NCBI GenBank assembly: GCA_029959605.1
Contig: JASCOC010000005.1
Span: 124,001-188,000 of the forward strand
DNA from: Lysobacteraceae bacterium PS02340
Lineage (GTDB): Bacteria > Pseudomonadota > Gammaproteobacteria > Xanthomonadales > Xanthomonadaceae
Direction of reading: 5' to 3'
Length of the DNA: 64,000 bases
The stretch's first letter is position 1. Each line of letters starts with the position of its first letter. The notes beneath the pieces are model-generated. The model was given only the letters and a program-made list of their open reading frames with translations. It did no database searches and was not told the origin of the DNA. Shown one piece after another: positions 1 through 8,491 of this stretch. The translations under genes and the position numbers were made by a program.

Positions 1-923
1 TGGCCGTTCGTGTCACCGAAGCCCGGCTCTTCGCGGACATTGGCAACGCCGCACTGGTTGCCCGGCGCGCCGCAGACGAAGTTGTAACCACCGATCAGCT
101 TGTCGTTACAGCGACCGGCGTCGACGCCGCCCGGCGCACAGGTGCCGAGATAATTGCCGGCACCCAGCGGATTGACGTGCTGGTAGCCGTCGATCGGATC
201 GACTGCCGTGAACGACGGCGCGCCGAAGTTGATGCCCGAATCGAGGATGCCGTAGACGATGCCTTCGCCCTGGAACTGGCCGGTCGCGCCGGCCCACGTA
301 CCGTCCCACACGGCTTCGGAGCCGATCAGTCTCGGACCGGTGTCGGTGTCGAGCACGTACTCGCGATAGGCCTCGACCAGCTGCACGTCGGGCAGCTGCT
401 CGACGCGCGCGGCTTCGGCGGTGGTCAGCTCGACCACGACACCGTTGAGCGCGTGCTGCATGCGGTATTCGACGTCGATCGGACGGCCGACGCGCAGCGC
501 CATGGCGCCGACGAGGTCGGACTGGCGACCCTGCAGATAGTTGACGTAATTGCGCGCGGTCGCGCTCTTCACGTCGAGGCGCGACTTGCCGCGCGCATCG
601 GTGCGCCGGGCGGGCGCTGCGAGGCCGCTGATCTCGCCCTTGTAGCCGGCGAGCGCAGGCTCTTCGAAGACGACGATGTAGCGCTCCGGCGTGCCGGACG
701 ACAGTGCGGCCGGCGCAGCGGGCGTGGCCGCGCGGCCCCCGGCAGCGGTCGCGACGCTCGCATCGGACGACGCAGCGCCGAACAGCGAACCGACGCTGGC
801 CTTGGCGGAATCGACCGCGTTCCCGATGGCCGGGACACGGGACGGAAGTGCGGTACTCGCGACCGCGACGACGGCGAGGCCGAGCAGGGCAGACGCCACC
901 CCGGCCTTTCGAATGCGTGACAT
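1..923 (-). CDS. S8 subtilisin-like secreted serine protease (C-terminal part outside window)
   Basis: An exported subtilase with an N-terminal inhibitor-type propeptide. About 307 codons are visible; the reading frame is open to base 1, so the gene continues off the left edge. Residues 1-28 form a signal peptide (basic start, hydrophobic stretch to about residue 25). An I9-like prodomain runs roughly 80-190, beginning RYIVVFEEP. The catalytic domain follows with the Asp motif GILDSGI (D228). The window ends at GFGDTNG, exactly where the catalytic His motif (normally GHGTHV) would start, so His and Ser cannot be checked. The ATG at 923 is followed by a textbook export signal. The family is abundant in Lysobacter-like predatory bacteria as extracellular proteases. 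Identification of the fold is firm; substrate unknown. Confidence 0.88.
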   Translation of the reverse strand, partial: MSRIRKAGVASALLGLAVVAVASTALPSRVPAIGNAVDSAKASVGSLFGAASSDASVATAAGGRAATPAAPAALSSGTPERYIVVFEEPALAGYKGEISGLAAPARRTDARGKSRLDVKSATARNYVNYLQGRQSDLVGAMALRVGRPIDVEYRMQHALNGVVVELTTAEAARVEQLPDVQLVEAYREYVLDTDTGPRLIGSEAVWDGTWAGATGQFQGEGIVYGILDSGINFGAPSFTAVDPIDGYQHVNPLGAGNYLGTCAPGGVDAGRCNDKLIGGYNFVCGAPGNQCGVANVREEPGFGDTNG

Positions 924-1210
924 GCGGATGTATCCCCTAGTGATGGAACCTGCCAGACCCAAACGACGATGCCGTCCGACTGCCGACTGCATCGACATCC
1001 TTCCCTCCGATGACAGGCGAGCCCCCTGCCGTGCCACGCCATCGGTTCTGTGACGTTGTATACAACTTTTCGACCCGCACAGCGCATGCCCCGGTCACTT
1101 TTTTTCCGTACCGGGGCGTCGGGTGGATACCCCGCTTCGTGACGCCGGCACCGCATCGCGCCGCTAGACTGCGCCGACGCCAGCCCGGCGTGTCGCATTC
1201 AGAGGCTTCC

Positions 1211-2056
1211 ATGTCGCCTGCCCGTCTCGCCGTGTTCGGTCACCCGGTCGCGCATTCACTGTCGCCCCGCATCCACGCCGCGTTCGGCGCCCAGACCGGG
1301 ATCACGATCACCTACGACGCCATCGATACGGCGCCCGAGGCGTTCGCGGATGCACTCGCGGCTTTCGCCGCCGCAGGTGGCACCGGCGCGAACGTCACGC
1401 TGCCGCTGAAGGAACTCGCGCACGGGCTGGCATCGACGCGCAGCGAGCGCGCGGCACGCGCGGGCGCGGTCAATACGCTGGTGCGGCAGGGTGAAACCTG
1501 GCATGGCGACAACACCGACGGCGCGGGCCTGGTCCGCGATCTCACCGAACGCCACGGGCTCGACCTGCGCGGGCGTCGGACCCTGCTGGTCGGCGCCGGC
1601 GGCGCGGCGCGCGGCGTGGCACCGGCACTGCTCGATGCGGGCATCAGCGAGCTCTACGTGGTCAACCGCACGGCGACCCGGACCGACGCGCTGGCCGATG
1701 CGCTCGGCGAACCGGGACGCGTGCATCCGCGCTATCTCGAACAGCTCGGCGAGCTGGGCGAGTTCGAACTGATCGTCAATGCGACCTCGGCCGGCCGCGG
1801 CGGCGCGATGCTCGCCTTGCCACGCTCGCTGGTCGGCATGCGCACCGCAGCCGTCGATCTCAGCTACGGCGAAGCCTCGGTGCCGTTCCTGGCCTGGGCG
1901 CGCGCGCACGGGTGTCGCGACACGATCGACGGGCTCGGCATGCTCGTCGAACAGGCCGCCGAAAGTTTCGCGCTGTGGCACGGCGTGCGCCCCGAGACCG
2001 ACGCGGTGTTCGAGGCGCTGCAGTCGCGCAGTGCACTGCTGGTCAACGCGGACTGA
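1211..2056 (+). CDS. aroE: Shikimate dehydrogenase
   Basis: NADP-dependent shikimate dehydrogenase, which reduces 3-dehydroshikimate to shikimate in the chorismate pathway in the cytoplasm. The 281-residue product has the usual family length. Visible signatures: the shikimate-binding SLSP (17-20), NVTLPLK with catalytic Lys67, NTDG (101-104), the dinucleotide-binding GAGGAARG (128-135) and a C-terminal DGLGMLVEQ helix that closes the active site. A longer in-frame reading from 1010 adds an Arg-rich leader unlike the family, so ATG 1211 is chosen; the protein then begins at the first beta strand. It is followed after 8 bp by a small membrane-protein gene, suggesting co-transcription. Confidence 0.96.
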   Translation: MSPARLAVFGHPVAHSLSPRIHAAFGAQTGITITYDAIDTAPEAFADALAAFAAAGGTGANVTLPLKELAHGLASTRSERAARAGAVNTLVRQGETWHGDNTDGAGLVRDLTERHGLDLRGRRTLLVGAGGAARGVAPALLDAGISELYVVNRTATRTDALADALGEPGRVHPRYLEQLGELGEFELIVNATSAGRGGAMLALPRSLVGMRTAAVDLSYGEASVPFLAWARAHGCRDTIDGLGMLVEQAAESFALWHGVRPETDAVFEALQSRSALLVNAD

Positions 2057-2064
2057 GTCGGGTC

Positions 2065-2400
2065 ATGGACCTTCGCGAACTCCTGATGATGCTCGTCAGC
2101 CAGCTGCCGGGCCGACTGCCGATCCTGATCGCGCTGGCCGTCGGTCTGGTGCTGGTCGCACAGCGCCGCACGCTGTCGCCCGCATCGCGCCGCGCAGGCC
2201 TGCTCGGCTTCGCGCTGCTGCTGCTCTCCAATCTTCTGGGCATGTTCGGCTGGCCGTTGTTGCAGATGCACGTCGTCAACGCCGCGATGTCGGCGGCGCA
2301 GGCGCAGATGACCTTCGCGCTGCTGACGGTTCCGCTGGCGCTGCTGGATGCGGCCGGCCTCGTGCTGCTGGCGGTGGCGATCGTGCGCGGCGCGCGTTGA
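2065..2400 (+). CDS. Small integral membrane protein, unknown function
   Basis: A 111-residue protein with three predicted membrane segments (about residues 17-33, 45-63 and 80-107) joined by a short Arg-rich cytoplasmic loop (AQRRTLSPASRRAG). It starts 8 bp after aroE and ends 6 bp before the YkgJ-type gene, so the three genes probably form one transcript. I recognise no family motif. The start at 2065 is preferred over an upstream in-frame start inside aroE because the shorter form begins with a short polar stretch and then the first hydrophobic helix. Confidence 0.72.
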   Translation: MDLRELLMMLVSQLPGRLPILIALAVGLVLVAQRRTLSPASRRAGLLGFALLLLSNLLGMFGWPLLQMHVVNAAMSAAQAQMTFALLTVPLALLDAAGLVLLAVAIVRGAR

Positions 2401-2406
2401 TCCCTC

Positions 2407-2661
2407 GTGGAATGCCGGGACGGCTGCGCGGCCTGCTGCATCGCGCCTTCGATCACCTCGCCGATTCCGGGCATGCCCAATGGCAAGCCGGCCGGTGTGG
2501 CATGTGTGCAGCTCGATGATCGTTTGCGGTGCCGTCTATTCGGGCGACCGGAGCGGCCAGCGTTCTGCGGATCGCTGCGGCCTGCGCTTGAGATGTGCGG
2601 GCGTTCGCGCGTTGCGGCGTTCGCGATGCTGGAAGAACTCGAGCGGGTGACGGCGCCTTGA
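2407..2661 (+). CDS. YkgJ-family cysteine cluster protein
   Basis: An 84-residue member of the YkgJ/UPF0153 zinc- or iron-chelating Cys-cluster family. Cysteines at positions 3, 7, 10 and 11 (ECRDGCAACC), then CVQL, CRLF, FCGS and MCG provide the full Cys set, with the conserved GMPNGKPAGV and the RPxFC core between them. Start is GTG at 2407, immediately before GAATGC. It is the last gene of the aroE run. The family is broadly conserved but its biochemical role is not established; metal binding follows from the cysteines. Confidence 0.85.
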   Translation: MECRDGCAACCIAPSITSPIPGMPNGKPAGVACVQLDDRLRCRLFGRPERPAFCGSLRPALEMCGRSRVAAFAMLEELERVTAP

Positions 2662-2721
2662 GCGCGGACAGGCACGTCTAACGACGCACACGCTTTCTCG
2701 GGATTGTTTCGCGCGGGGGAC

Positions 2722-2796
2722 GGACCCTCACCCGACGCGCTTCGCGCGTCGACCCCGGATCAGGTCCGGGGCAGGCTCTCTCCCTCAGGGAGAGGT
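2722..2796. repeat. Intergenic triple-hairpin repeat
   Basis: Three consecutive inverted repeats occupy most of the gap after the YkgJ gene: GACGCGC/GCGCGTC, CCCCGGA/TCCGGGG and CTCTCCCT/AGGGAGAG. Composite elements of this kind (often containing CTCTCCCTCAGGGAGAG) are familiar intergenic repeats in xanthomonads and relatives; they may fold in RNA and act as terminators or mRNA stabilisers. Only one copy is visible here. The remainder of 2662-2927 shows no gene. Confidence 0.55.
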
Positions 2797-2883
2797 GCTC
2801 AAATCTCGCGATCTGAACAGTGACGCCCGTATCGAGCGGTGGTTGGTCATCCCGAAACAGCGGCATTCCAGACCGCACACACG

Positions 2884-2905
2884 AAAAGGGCGGCCGAAGC
2901 CGCCC
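2884..2905 (-). terminator. Rho-independent terminator of the CsbD gene
   Basis: Perfect 7-bp stem GGGCGGC/GCCGCCC with a TTCG tetraloop in the minus direction, followed by TTTT; it lies 23 bp beyond the stop codon of the CsbD-like gene. Confidence 0.8.
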
Positions 2906-2927
2906 ATCCGTGACGCCTGCTGCCGCT

Positions 2928-3104
2928 TCAGCGGCCCTTGCGGGCGTCGTCGTTGGCCTTGCCGACCGCGCTCTGGACCTTGCCTGCGGTCTTCTGTGCC
3001 TTGCCGGCCACTTCCTTGGAGGTGTTGCCCGTGACCTTGCCGACGACTTCCTTCGCGGTGCCCTTGACCTGGTTCTTGATGCCTTCGCTGCGATTCTTGT
3101 CCAC
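2928..3104 (-). CDS. CsbD-family stress protein
   Basis: A 58-residue, very hydrophilic, Lys/Gly/Ala-rich protein of the CsbD family, small general-stress proteins of unknown biochemical activity. It begins (M)DKNRSEGIKNQVKG and contains the repeated GKxxGxxxKExxGKxxKxxGKxQ pattern characteristic of the family. The start is GTG at 3104, preceded by GGAGA at good spacing; no ATG is available in frame. It has its own terminator. The gene encoding an NAD(P)-dependent SDR of the kind often induced with stress genes lies just upstream on the same strand. Confidence 0.87.
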   Translation of the reverse strand: MDKNRSEGIKNQVKGTAKEVVGKVTGNTSKEVAGKAQKTAGKVQSAVGKANDDARKGR

Positions 3105-3220
3105 GTCGATGTCTCCGGCCTGCTGGATTGCAGGGTGGGAACGATATGCACCGCATCCCGCAATGCCGGGGTGAAGAAATCGCGCACCGGCCTGCGCCAT
3201 TACGGAAACGCTCAGCTGGA

Positions 3221-4060
3221 TCAGAGGATCGGCGCGCCACCCGTCACTGCATAGCGGCCGCCGCTCATGTAGCTCGCCTCGTCCGATGCGAGCAGCACGT
3301 AGATCGGCGCGCATTCGGCCGGCTGACCGGGACGCTGGAGCGGCACCTGCGATCCGAACGACGCCACTTCGTCCGGTGGCATCGTCGATGGAATCAGCGG
3401 CGTCCAGATCGGACCGGGCGCGACCGAGTTCACCCGGATGCCCTTCTCGGCCAGCAGCTGCGCGAGACCCGCACTGAAATTCGCGATCGCGCCCTTCGTC
3501 GCCGCGTACGGCAGCAGCGTCGCCTTGGGCTTGTCGGAATTGATCGAGCTGGTGTTGATGATCGAGGCGCCGGGCCGCATGTGCGGCACCGCGGCCTTGC
3601 ACAGATGGAACATCGCGCTCACGTTGACCTGGAAAGTGTAGTCCCACATATCGTCGGGAATCTCGTCGAGCGCGTCGTAGCTCATCTGGTAGGCGGCATT
3701 GTTGACGAGGATGTCGAGGCGGCCGAACACGTCGACAGCCCGTTGCACGATCGCCCGGCAATGCGCGGGATCGGCGATGTCGCCGGGCATCAGGGTGCAG
3801 CGCTGTCCGGCGTCTTCGACCAGGCGCTGCGTCTCGCGCGCGTCCTCGTCTTCGTTGAGATAACTCACCAGCACGTCGGCGCCTTCGCGCGCGTAGGCGA
3901 GTGCGACCGCGCGGCCGATGCCACTGTCGCCACCGGTGATGATCGCGACCTTGCCCTGCAGTCGGCCACTGCCGCGATAGCTGTGTTCACCGTGGTCGGC
4001 GGGCGGATCGAGTTTCGTCTCGACGCCGGGGACGTCCTGCTGCTGCGCGGGCTGGCTCAT
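3221..4060 (-). CDS. SDR-family oxidoreductase (YghA-like)
   Basis: A 279-residue short-chain dehydrogenase/reductase with the extended polar N-terminus (about 38 residues) typical of the YghA/stress SDR subgroup. Visible: cofactor motif TGGDSGIG, the NNAA motif, catalytic Ser in INTSS, Tyr-Lys in YAATKGA, and VAPGPIWTP after the active site, with a terminal SYMSGGRYAVTGG. It reduces or oxidises an unknown alcohol/carbonyl substrate using NAD(P)(H) in the cytoplasm. ATG 4060 is chosen because GGAAG precedes it at good spacing and MSQPAQQQD matches the family's Gln-rich start. It lies 116 bp upstream of the CsbD gene on the same strand. Confidence 0.92.
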   Translation of the reverse strand: MSQPAQQQDVPGVETKLDPPADHGEHSYRGSGRLQGKVAIITGGDSGIGRAVALAYAREGADVLVSYLNEDEDARETQRLVEDAGQRCTLMPGDIADPAHCRAIVQRAVDVFGRLDILVNNAAYQMSYDALDEIPDDMWDYTFQVNVSAMFHLCKAAVPHMRPGASIINTSSINSDKPKATLLPYAATKGAIANFSAGLAQLLAEKGIRVNSVAPGPIWTPLIPSTMPPDEVASFGSQVPLQRPGQPAECAPIYVLLASDEASYMSGGRYAVTGGAPIL

Positions 4061-4232
4061 CGGGATCTTCCTGTGTGCGGGGGCCTGCCACGCTCGCGCC
4101 GTCGTCGTCGCCCGGCCGTGAATCCCTGGACCTCGCTGGGATGCGTGATGCCGTCCGGCCGAATTCTCTCGCGCCGATGCCGACGCCACATTCGGCAAAT
4201 GCCTGCTTACGCGCGACGCGCGATGCCGGCTT

Positions 4233-5465
4233 TCAACCTGCCGCAATGGCGTTCGACGTCGCGACAGGCATCACGTCCTGCAACGCCTGCAAAGGCATCG
4301 CGAACGACAGCCGGGTGCCGCCCGGCGCCGGGACGACCGAGATACCGCCCGAATGCGCGCGTGCGATCTCGCCGGCGATGAAGAAATCCCACGCACGCGG
4401 CTCGCGCACCATGCCGGGGCGGCGCGTGATGGGTCCCGCGACGCTGTCGAGCGCGTCATCCGGCAGCGCCAGGCCGGGCGCTTCGACGGCGAGCCGCAGC
4501 TCGCCGGCCGTCGTCGAGGCGTCCAGCGACACCGTCACGTCCGACGCCACGTGCCGGAGCACGTTGATCGCCAGGTTCACCATCAGTTGGCCGAGGCGCG
4601 CCGGGTCGCAATCGACATCGGCGTCGATCTGGACGTGCGTCGCCAGTGCGCGTTGCGGATATGCACTCACGACCTGCGTCAGCACGCGCTGCAGTTCGCC
4701 GGCCAGCGTGGCGGCAGGCGTGCGCGACAGTGGCGCACCCGTGACCAGCTTGTCGTGAGCGAAATCCACGATGCCGCCGACCAGCGCCGCCATGCGCCAG
4801 AGATTGGTTTCCATGTCGGCGACGCGCGCACGGGTCTGGGCGTCGAGCCCCGGTGTCGTCCTGATGAGATAGGCGTCCATGACCAGCGCCTGGATCGGTT
4901 CCTTGAGATCGTCGCTGACCTCGTTGATGAAACGCTCGCGCATCTTGGCCACGTCCAGCGCGGTGTGCAGCGCAGCTTGGCTCAGCGCGTGGCGTTCGTC
5001 GCTTTCGAGCTGGGCGCCGATGAGTTCGGCGAACAGCTCCATCATCTGCAGCGTTTCCGGCGATTCGACCCGCGACGGCAGGGGATCGATCGCGCACAGC
5101 GTGCCGAAGAACTCGCCGCTGGACCGATGGATCGGCACCGAGATGTAACTCTCCAGCCCGTAGAGCCGGGGCGTCTGGTGATCGGCGAACTGCGGATTTT
5201 CGCTGGCATGACCGAACACGACCGGCTGGCGGTGCTGACGGATCTCGTTGCAGATGGTCGTGCGCAGTTCCAGTTCACCGCCCGGCTGCAGACCGAATGC
5301 GATCTCGTCGCGCACCGCACAGGCCGTCCACCGTTCATCGGTCACGCGCGCGACGGCGGCAAAACGCAGGCCGGTGGTGCGGGTGATGACCTCGAGGATC
5401 TTGGGGACCGCGGCGATGCAGGCGACGGCTTCGACGTCACGCTGCGCCTGGTTCGAATCGTGCAT
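4233..5465 (-). CDS. GAF-domain protein with degenerate histidine-kinase module
   Basis: A 410-residue cytoplasmic sensor: a GAF domain (about 15-155, with PIHRSSGEFFGTLCAID), a coiled dimerisation region (155-235) and an ATPase-like C-terminus (250-392). The H-box reads SDDLKEP (184-190) where kinases have SHELRTP, so Asp185 replaces the phospho-accepting His. The N-box is recognisable (QLMVNLAIN, Asn297/Asn301), but the G1 motif DxGxG is replaced by VEAPGLALP and no GxG G2 loop is present. It is therefore probably a pseudokinase, or signals by conformational change. The gene stands alone, 134 bp from the divergent transglutaminase gene, with no response regulator nearby. GAF ligand unknown. 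Confidence 0.82.
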   Translation of the reverse strand: MHDSNQAQRDVEAVACIAAVPKILEVITRTTGLRFAAVARVTDERWTACAVRDEIAFGLQPGGELELRTTICNEIRQHRQPVVFGHASENPQFADHQTPRLYGLESYISVPIHRSSGEFFGTLCAIDPLPSRVESPETLQMMELFAELIGAQLESDERHALSQAALHTALDVAKMRERFINEVSDDLKEPIQALVMDAYLIRTTPGLDAQTRARVADMETNLWRMAALVGGIVDFAHDKLVTGAPLSRTPAATLAGELQRVLTQVVSAYPQRALATHVQIDADVDCDPARLGQLMVNLAINVLRHVASDVTVSLDASTTAGELRLAVEAPGLALPDDALDSVAGPITRRPGMVREPRAWDFFIAGEIARAHSGGISVVPAPGGTRLSFAMPLQALQDVMPVATSNAIAAG

Positions 5466-5598
5466 GGACGCATGTAGCCGACTGGAATGCGCGTCAGCCT
5501 ACGCCCATGGGCCGGGTGCCGCCAGCGCGCAGGTCCGCCGCGACACCCGCTACACGCCGCGACGCCCACGCTGCGTCTTTCTCTCTTCTGGATGCACG

Positions 5599-6381
5599 AT
5601 GCGCCTGCTGGCCGGTTGCGAACTCGTCGTCGAAGCGGAGGTGGACTGCGCGGTCGTGGCCATGCTCCGTCCCCGCAGCGGCGAGGCCCAGTGGCTGGTC
5701 AGCGAGCACTACGCGTTCGATCCCGATGTGCGACCCACGGAATTCGTCGATTCCTTCGGCAATCTGTGCCAGCGCTTCGTCGTGCATAGCGGGCGCATGC
5801 GCATCCGCACCGAACTTGAAGTGGAGACCGAACGCGACATCGCGGTGGCGCCGTGGACCGCACCGATGCCACCGGCTGCCCTGCCCGACCACACGCTGCA
5901 ATATCTGCTGCCGAGCCGCTACTGCCCGAGCGACCGGACGTTCGAGCGTGCGCTGGAGATCGTCGACGAGGCGGGCCCGCGCGCCGGTCAGGTCGGCGCG
6001 ATCGTCGCGTGGATCCGGCGCCATATCGAATACCGCTACGGTGTCAGCGATGCGACCACCGATGCGCTCGACACGATGGGACACGGCGCCGGCGTCTGCC
6101 GCGACTACGCGCACGTGGGCATCACCCTGTGTCGCAGCCTGCGCATTCCCGCGCGCATGGTGGTCGGCTATCTGCATGGTCTGGAACCGATGGACCTGCA
6201 CGCCTGGTTCGAGGCCTATCTCGACGGCCGCTGGTACACGTTCGACGCGACGCAGTCGGCGCCGCGCGGCGGACGCATCGTCGTCGCCTACGGACGCGAC
6301 GCGGCCGATGTGGCGTTCCTGACCAACTACGGTCTGCTGCAGACGGTCGAGATGCAGGTCTGGGTCGGCGAGAAGCCCTGA
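5599..6381 (+). CDS. Transglutaminase-like protein
   Basis: A 260-residue protein of the transglutaminase/cysteine-protease fold: an N-terminal beta domain (1-90, the bacterial transglutaminase N-terminal type) and the catalytic core with Cys167 (GAGVCRDYAH), His201 (DLHAWFEAY) and Asp216 (YTFDAT). All three catalytic residues are intact. No signal peptide is visible, so a cytoplasmic amidase, peptidase or cross-linking role is possible; the substrate is not predictable. ATG 5599 starts directly at the family's N-terminal strand; longer in-frame readings overlap the divergent GAF gene with low-complexity sequence. Followed by a secreted lipase after 166 bp. Confidence 0.9.
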   Translation: MRLLAGCELVVEAEVDCAVVAMLRPRSGEAQWLVSEHYAFDPDVRPTEFVDSFGNLCQRFVVHSGRMRIRTELEVETERDIAVAPWTAPMPPAALPDHTLQYLLPSRYCPSDRTFERALEIVDEAGPRAGQVGAIVAWIRRHIEYRYGVSDATTDALDTMGHGAGVCRDYAHVGITLCRSLRIPARMVVGYLHGLEPMDLHAWFEAYLDGRWYTFDATQSAPRGGRIVVAYGRDAADVAFLTNYGLLQTVEMQVWVGEKP

Positions 6382-6547
6382 CGCCGCAAACGCGCACGCC
6401 GTCACGACTGGCCGAAGGTCCAATGCCGCGCGTGGCGCGTGCGTGCTGACATCCGGCCACTGGCCCTCTCCCCCACATGGCCGGCTCGCGACCGGCGCCG
6501 TCGGCCGCGCCACCTGCATGCGGCCTGCGGGCCGTGGGAGATGTCCG

Positions 6548-7267
6548 ATGCTCCGATCCTCCGATCGCCGCGACACGCGGCTGCTGCGAATGCTGCTGAT
6601 CCTGCTGGTTGCCTTCTTCGCCTCGGCCGCGCAAGCCGCATGCCGCGATGCCGTGGTGCTGGTGCACGGCAATGCCGGCACGCCCGCGCACTTCGACAAT
6701 ACCTACGTGGAACTGCGCGCCCGCGGGTGGACCGATTTCGAGATCCTGCGTCCGAACTGGGGCAGCAAGACCTGCGCCGCGTGCAACGACCACAGCGGCA
6801 GCGAGGAGACGCCGGTGCTCGACGCGCTGGTCGAGGCGATCGCGCGCTCGTGCACCGGCAGGATCGACGTCATCGGCCACTCGATGGGCGTCACCCTGGC
6901 GGCCAAGCAGATCGTCAACTACGGCCTCGCCAATGATGTCGCGACCTTCGTCGGCATCGCCGGTGCATATCGCGGCCTGTGGAGTTGCGGCACGTATCCG
7001 TGGAATGTCGTCACCTCGACCTGCGGCGCGCAGGGACTGTCGATCAACAGTCCGCTGCTGGCATCGCTGGCCGGCAAGCCGCTGGGCATGAAGACCTACT
7101 CGATCAAATCCTGGATCGACCAGATCGTCTGCTACGGCGGCGTCTGCACCGTCGCCGGCGTGCACAGCTCGACGCTGCCGGGCGAGACCAGGAGCCACAC
7201 GCTCGCGACCGGACACTTCGGCCTGCTGACCGACACCGCGGTGCTGCAGGTGAACCTGATCCAGTAA
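6548..7267 (+). CDS. Secreted triacylglycerol lipase/esterase
   Basis: A 239-residue alpha/beta-hydrolase with a signal peptide (hydrophobic LLRMLLILLVAFFASAAQA, cleavage near residue 28). Motifs: oxyanion-hole segment VLVHGNAGTP, nucleophile elbow GHSMG, and a C-terminal His in ATGHFGLL. Several cysteines (CRDA, CAAC, SCGTYP, TCGA, CYGGVC) suggest disulfides, in line with an extracellular enzyme. It resembles the class of small secreted lipases related to Bacillus/actinomycete lipase class 2. ATG 6548 gives the canonical signal peptide. Substrate range unknown. Confidence 0.88.
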   Translation: MLRSSDRRDTRLLRMLLILLVAFFASAAQAACRDAVVLVHGNAGTPAHFDNTYVELRARGWTDFEILRPNWGSKTCAACNDHSGSEETPVLDALVEAIARSCTGRIDVIGHSMGVTLAAKQIVNYGLANDVATFVGIAGAYRGLWSCGTYPWNVVTSTCGAQGLSINSPLLASLAGKPLGMKTYSIKSWIDQIVCYGGVCTVAGVHSSTLPGETRSHTLATGHFGLLTDTAVLQVNLIQ

Positions 7268-7310
7268 ACCGTTGCATGCGTGCGATGCGGCTCGGGCTGC
7301 GTCGCACGCG

Positions 7311-8441
7311 TCACGCGAGACCGAGAAACACCCGCATGCGGTCGAGTTCGGCGTCGAGTCCGTCGCGGAACGCCGCGTCGCGCGGCGCCGAGCCCTCGAC
7401 GTAGCCGAAGCGCGCGTGCAAGGCGCCACCGACGACCGACACGTTGCTCCAGCCGATCACGCGATCGCCCCACAGCAGCGGCAAGGCGTAATAGCCGAGC
7501 TGGCGTTTCGGCGCCGGTGTGTAGGCCTCGAAGCGGTAGCGCCAGTTCCACAGCAGTTCGAAACGGCGCCGGTCCCAGACCACGGGATCGAACGGTGTCA
7601 GCAGCCGGACACCGGCATCGGGACGCCAGCGTCGGCTCTGCGGCGATTCGTCGGCGGGCCAGATCCAGTCGATGCCCTCGATGCGTGCACCACCGAGGCG
7701 TGTCCGCGCACGTGCGAGCGTCGCCGCGCGCTCGGCATGCCATTGCGGCACGCCGCGTCCGAGATACGACATCAACTGGCGCAGGCTGGCGTCGGGCAAT
7801 GGCGCGTACTTGTGCACCAGCAGATCGAGCATCCGGTCCAGGCGGCGGTCGATTTCGTCGGCATCCGGTGTCGCGGCGTCCGGCTCGCGCAGCGCATACA
7901 CCCGCGTGCCGCCGTCGCGTCGTGCGACCCGCAGCAGGCCGCGGTAGTGCATGCCGTCGAGCAGCTGGGTGCTGGCATTCGACGAGCCGCCGAACCAGTT
8001 GGTGACCTTGCCGTGGGCGAAATGCGCGTCGACCTCGCGCGGGTGCGCGGCGCCACGCTCGGCGATGAAGGCGCGCACGGCCTGTGCCTGTCGCCAGCGT
8101 GCAGGCGTCCAGCTCTCTCGCGCGACGCGCGGATGCATCAGCGCCTGCGTCGCGCGCGGCAGGAAGCCGTAGTTGACGAAGAAATCCTCTTCCAGCGCCA
8201 GCCGCGGATAGCGGCGCTCCAGATCGCCGGCACGGTAGTCGATCACGCGATGGCGCAGCGTCAGATCCTGCGCGCGCGCCGGTGCGCGGATCGGATCGGC
8301 CTGCACGAAGCCGAGACGTGCGACCGCGCGCATCAGCGTGGTCGGCTTGAACAGCGAACGCGCCACCGCGTGGCGGCGCAGATGGTCGATCGTCAGCGGC
8401 GGCATCGCCGCATGATGCCAGCGAGCGGCCGGCATCGACAT
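7311..8441 (-). CDS. YcaQ-family winged-helix DNA glycosylase
   Basis: A 376-residue member of the HTH_42/YcaQ family, monofunctional glycosylases that unhook alkylated or cross-linked bases from DNA. The catalytic QxD motif of the E. coli YcaQ type is visible as GFVQADPIRAPARAQ near residues 44-58. Other conserved pieces: EEDFFVNYGFLPR, W.GGSSNAST, FDPVVWDRRRFELLW and the C-terminal GYYALPLLWGDRVIGW. The start is either 8441 or the in-frame Met at 8405 (MPPLTIDHLRR), which looks more like relatives. It lies 50 bp downstream of the catalase-family gene on the same strand. Confidence 0.87.
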   Translation of the reverse strand: MSMPAARWHHAAMPPLTIDHLRRHAVARSLFKPTTLMRAVARLGFVQADPIRAPARAQDLTLRHRVIDYRAGDLERRYPRLALEEDFFVNYGFLPRATQALMHPRVARESWTPARWRQAQAVRAFIAERGAAHPREVDAHFAHGKVTNWFGGSSNASTQLLDGMHYRGLLRVARRDGGTRVYALREPDAATPDADEIDRRLDRMLDLLVHKYAPLPDASLRQLMSYLGRGVPQWHAERAATLARARTRLGGARIEGIDWIWPADESPQSRRWRPDAGVRLLTPFDPVVWDRRRFELLWNWRYRFEAYTPAPKRQLGYYALPLLWGDRVIGWSNVSVVGGALHARFGYVEGSAPRDAAFRDGLDAELDRMRVFLGLA

Positions 8442-8491
8442 CGGGTCATACGAAACATGACACGACGTTGCTCACGCGTCGTCGCAACGCC

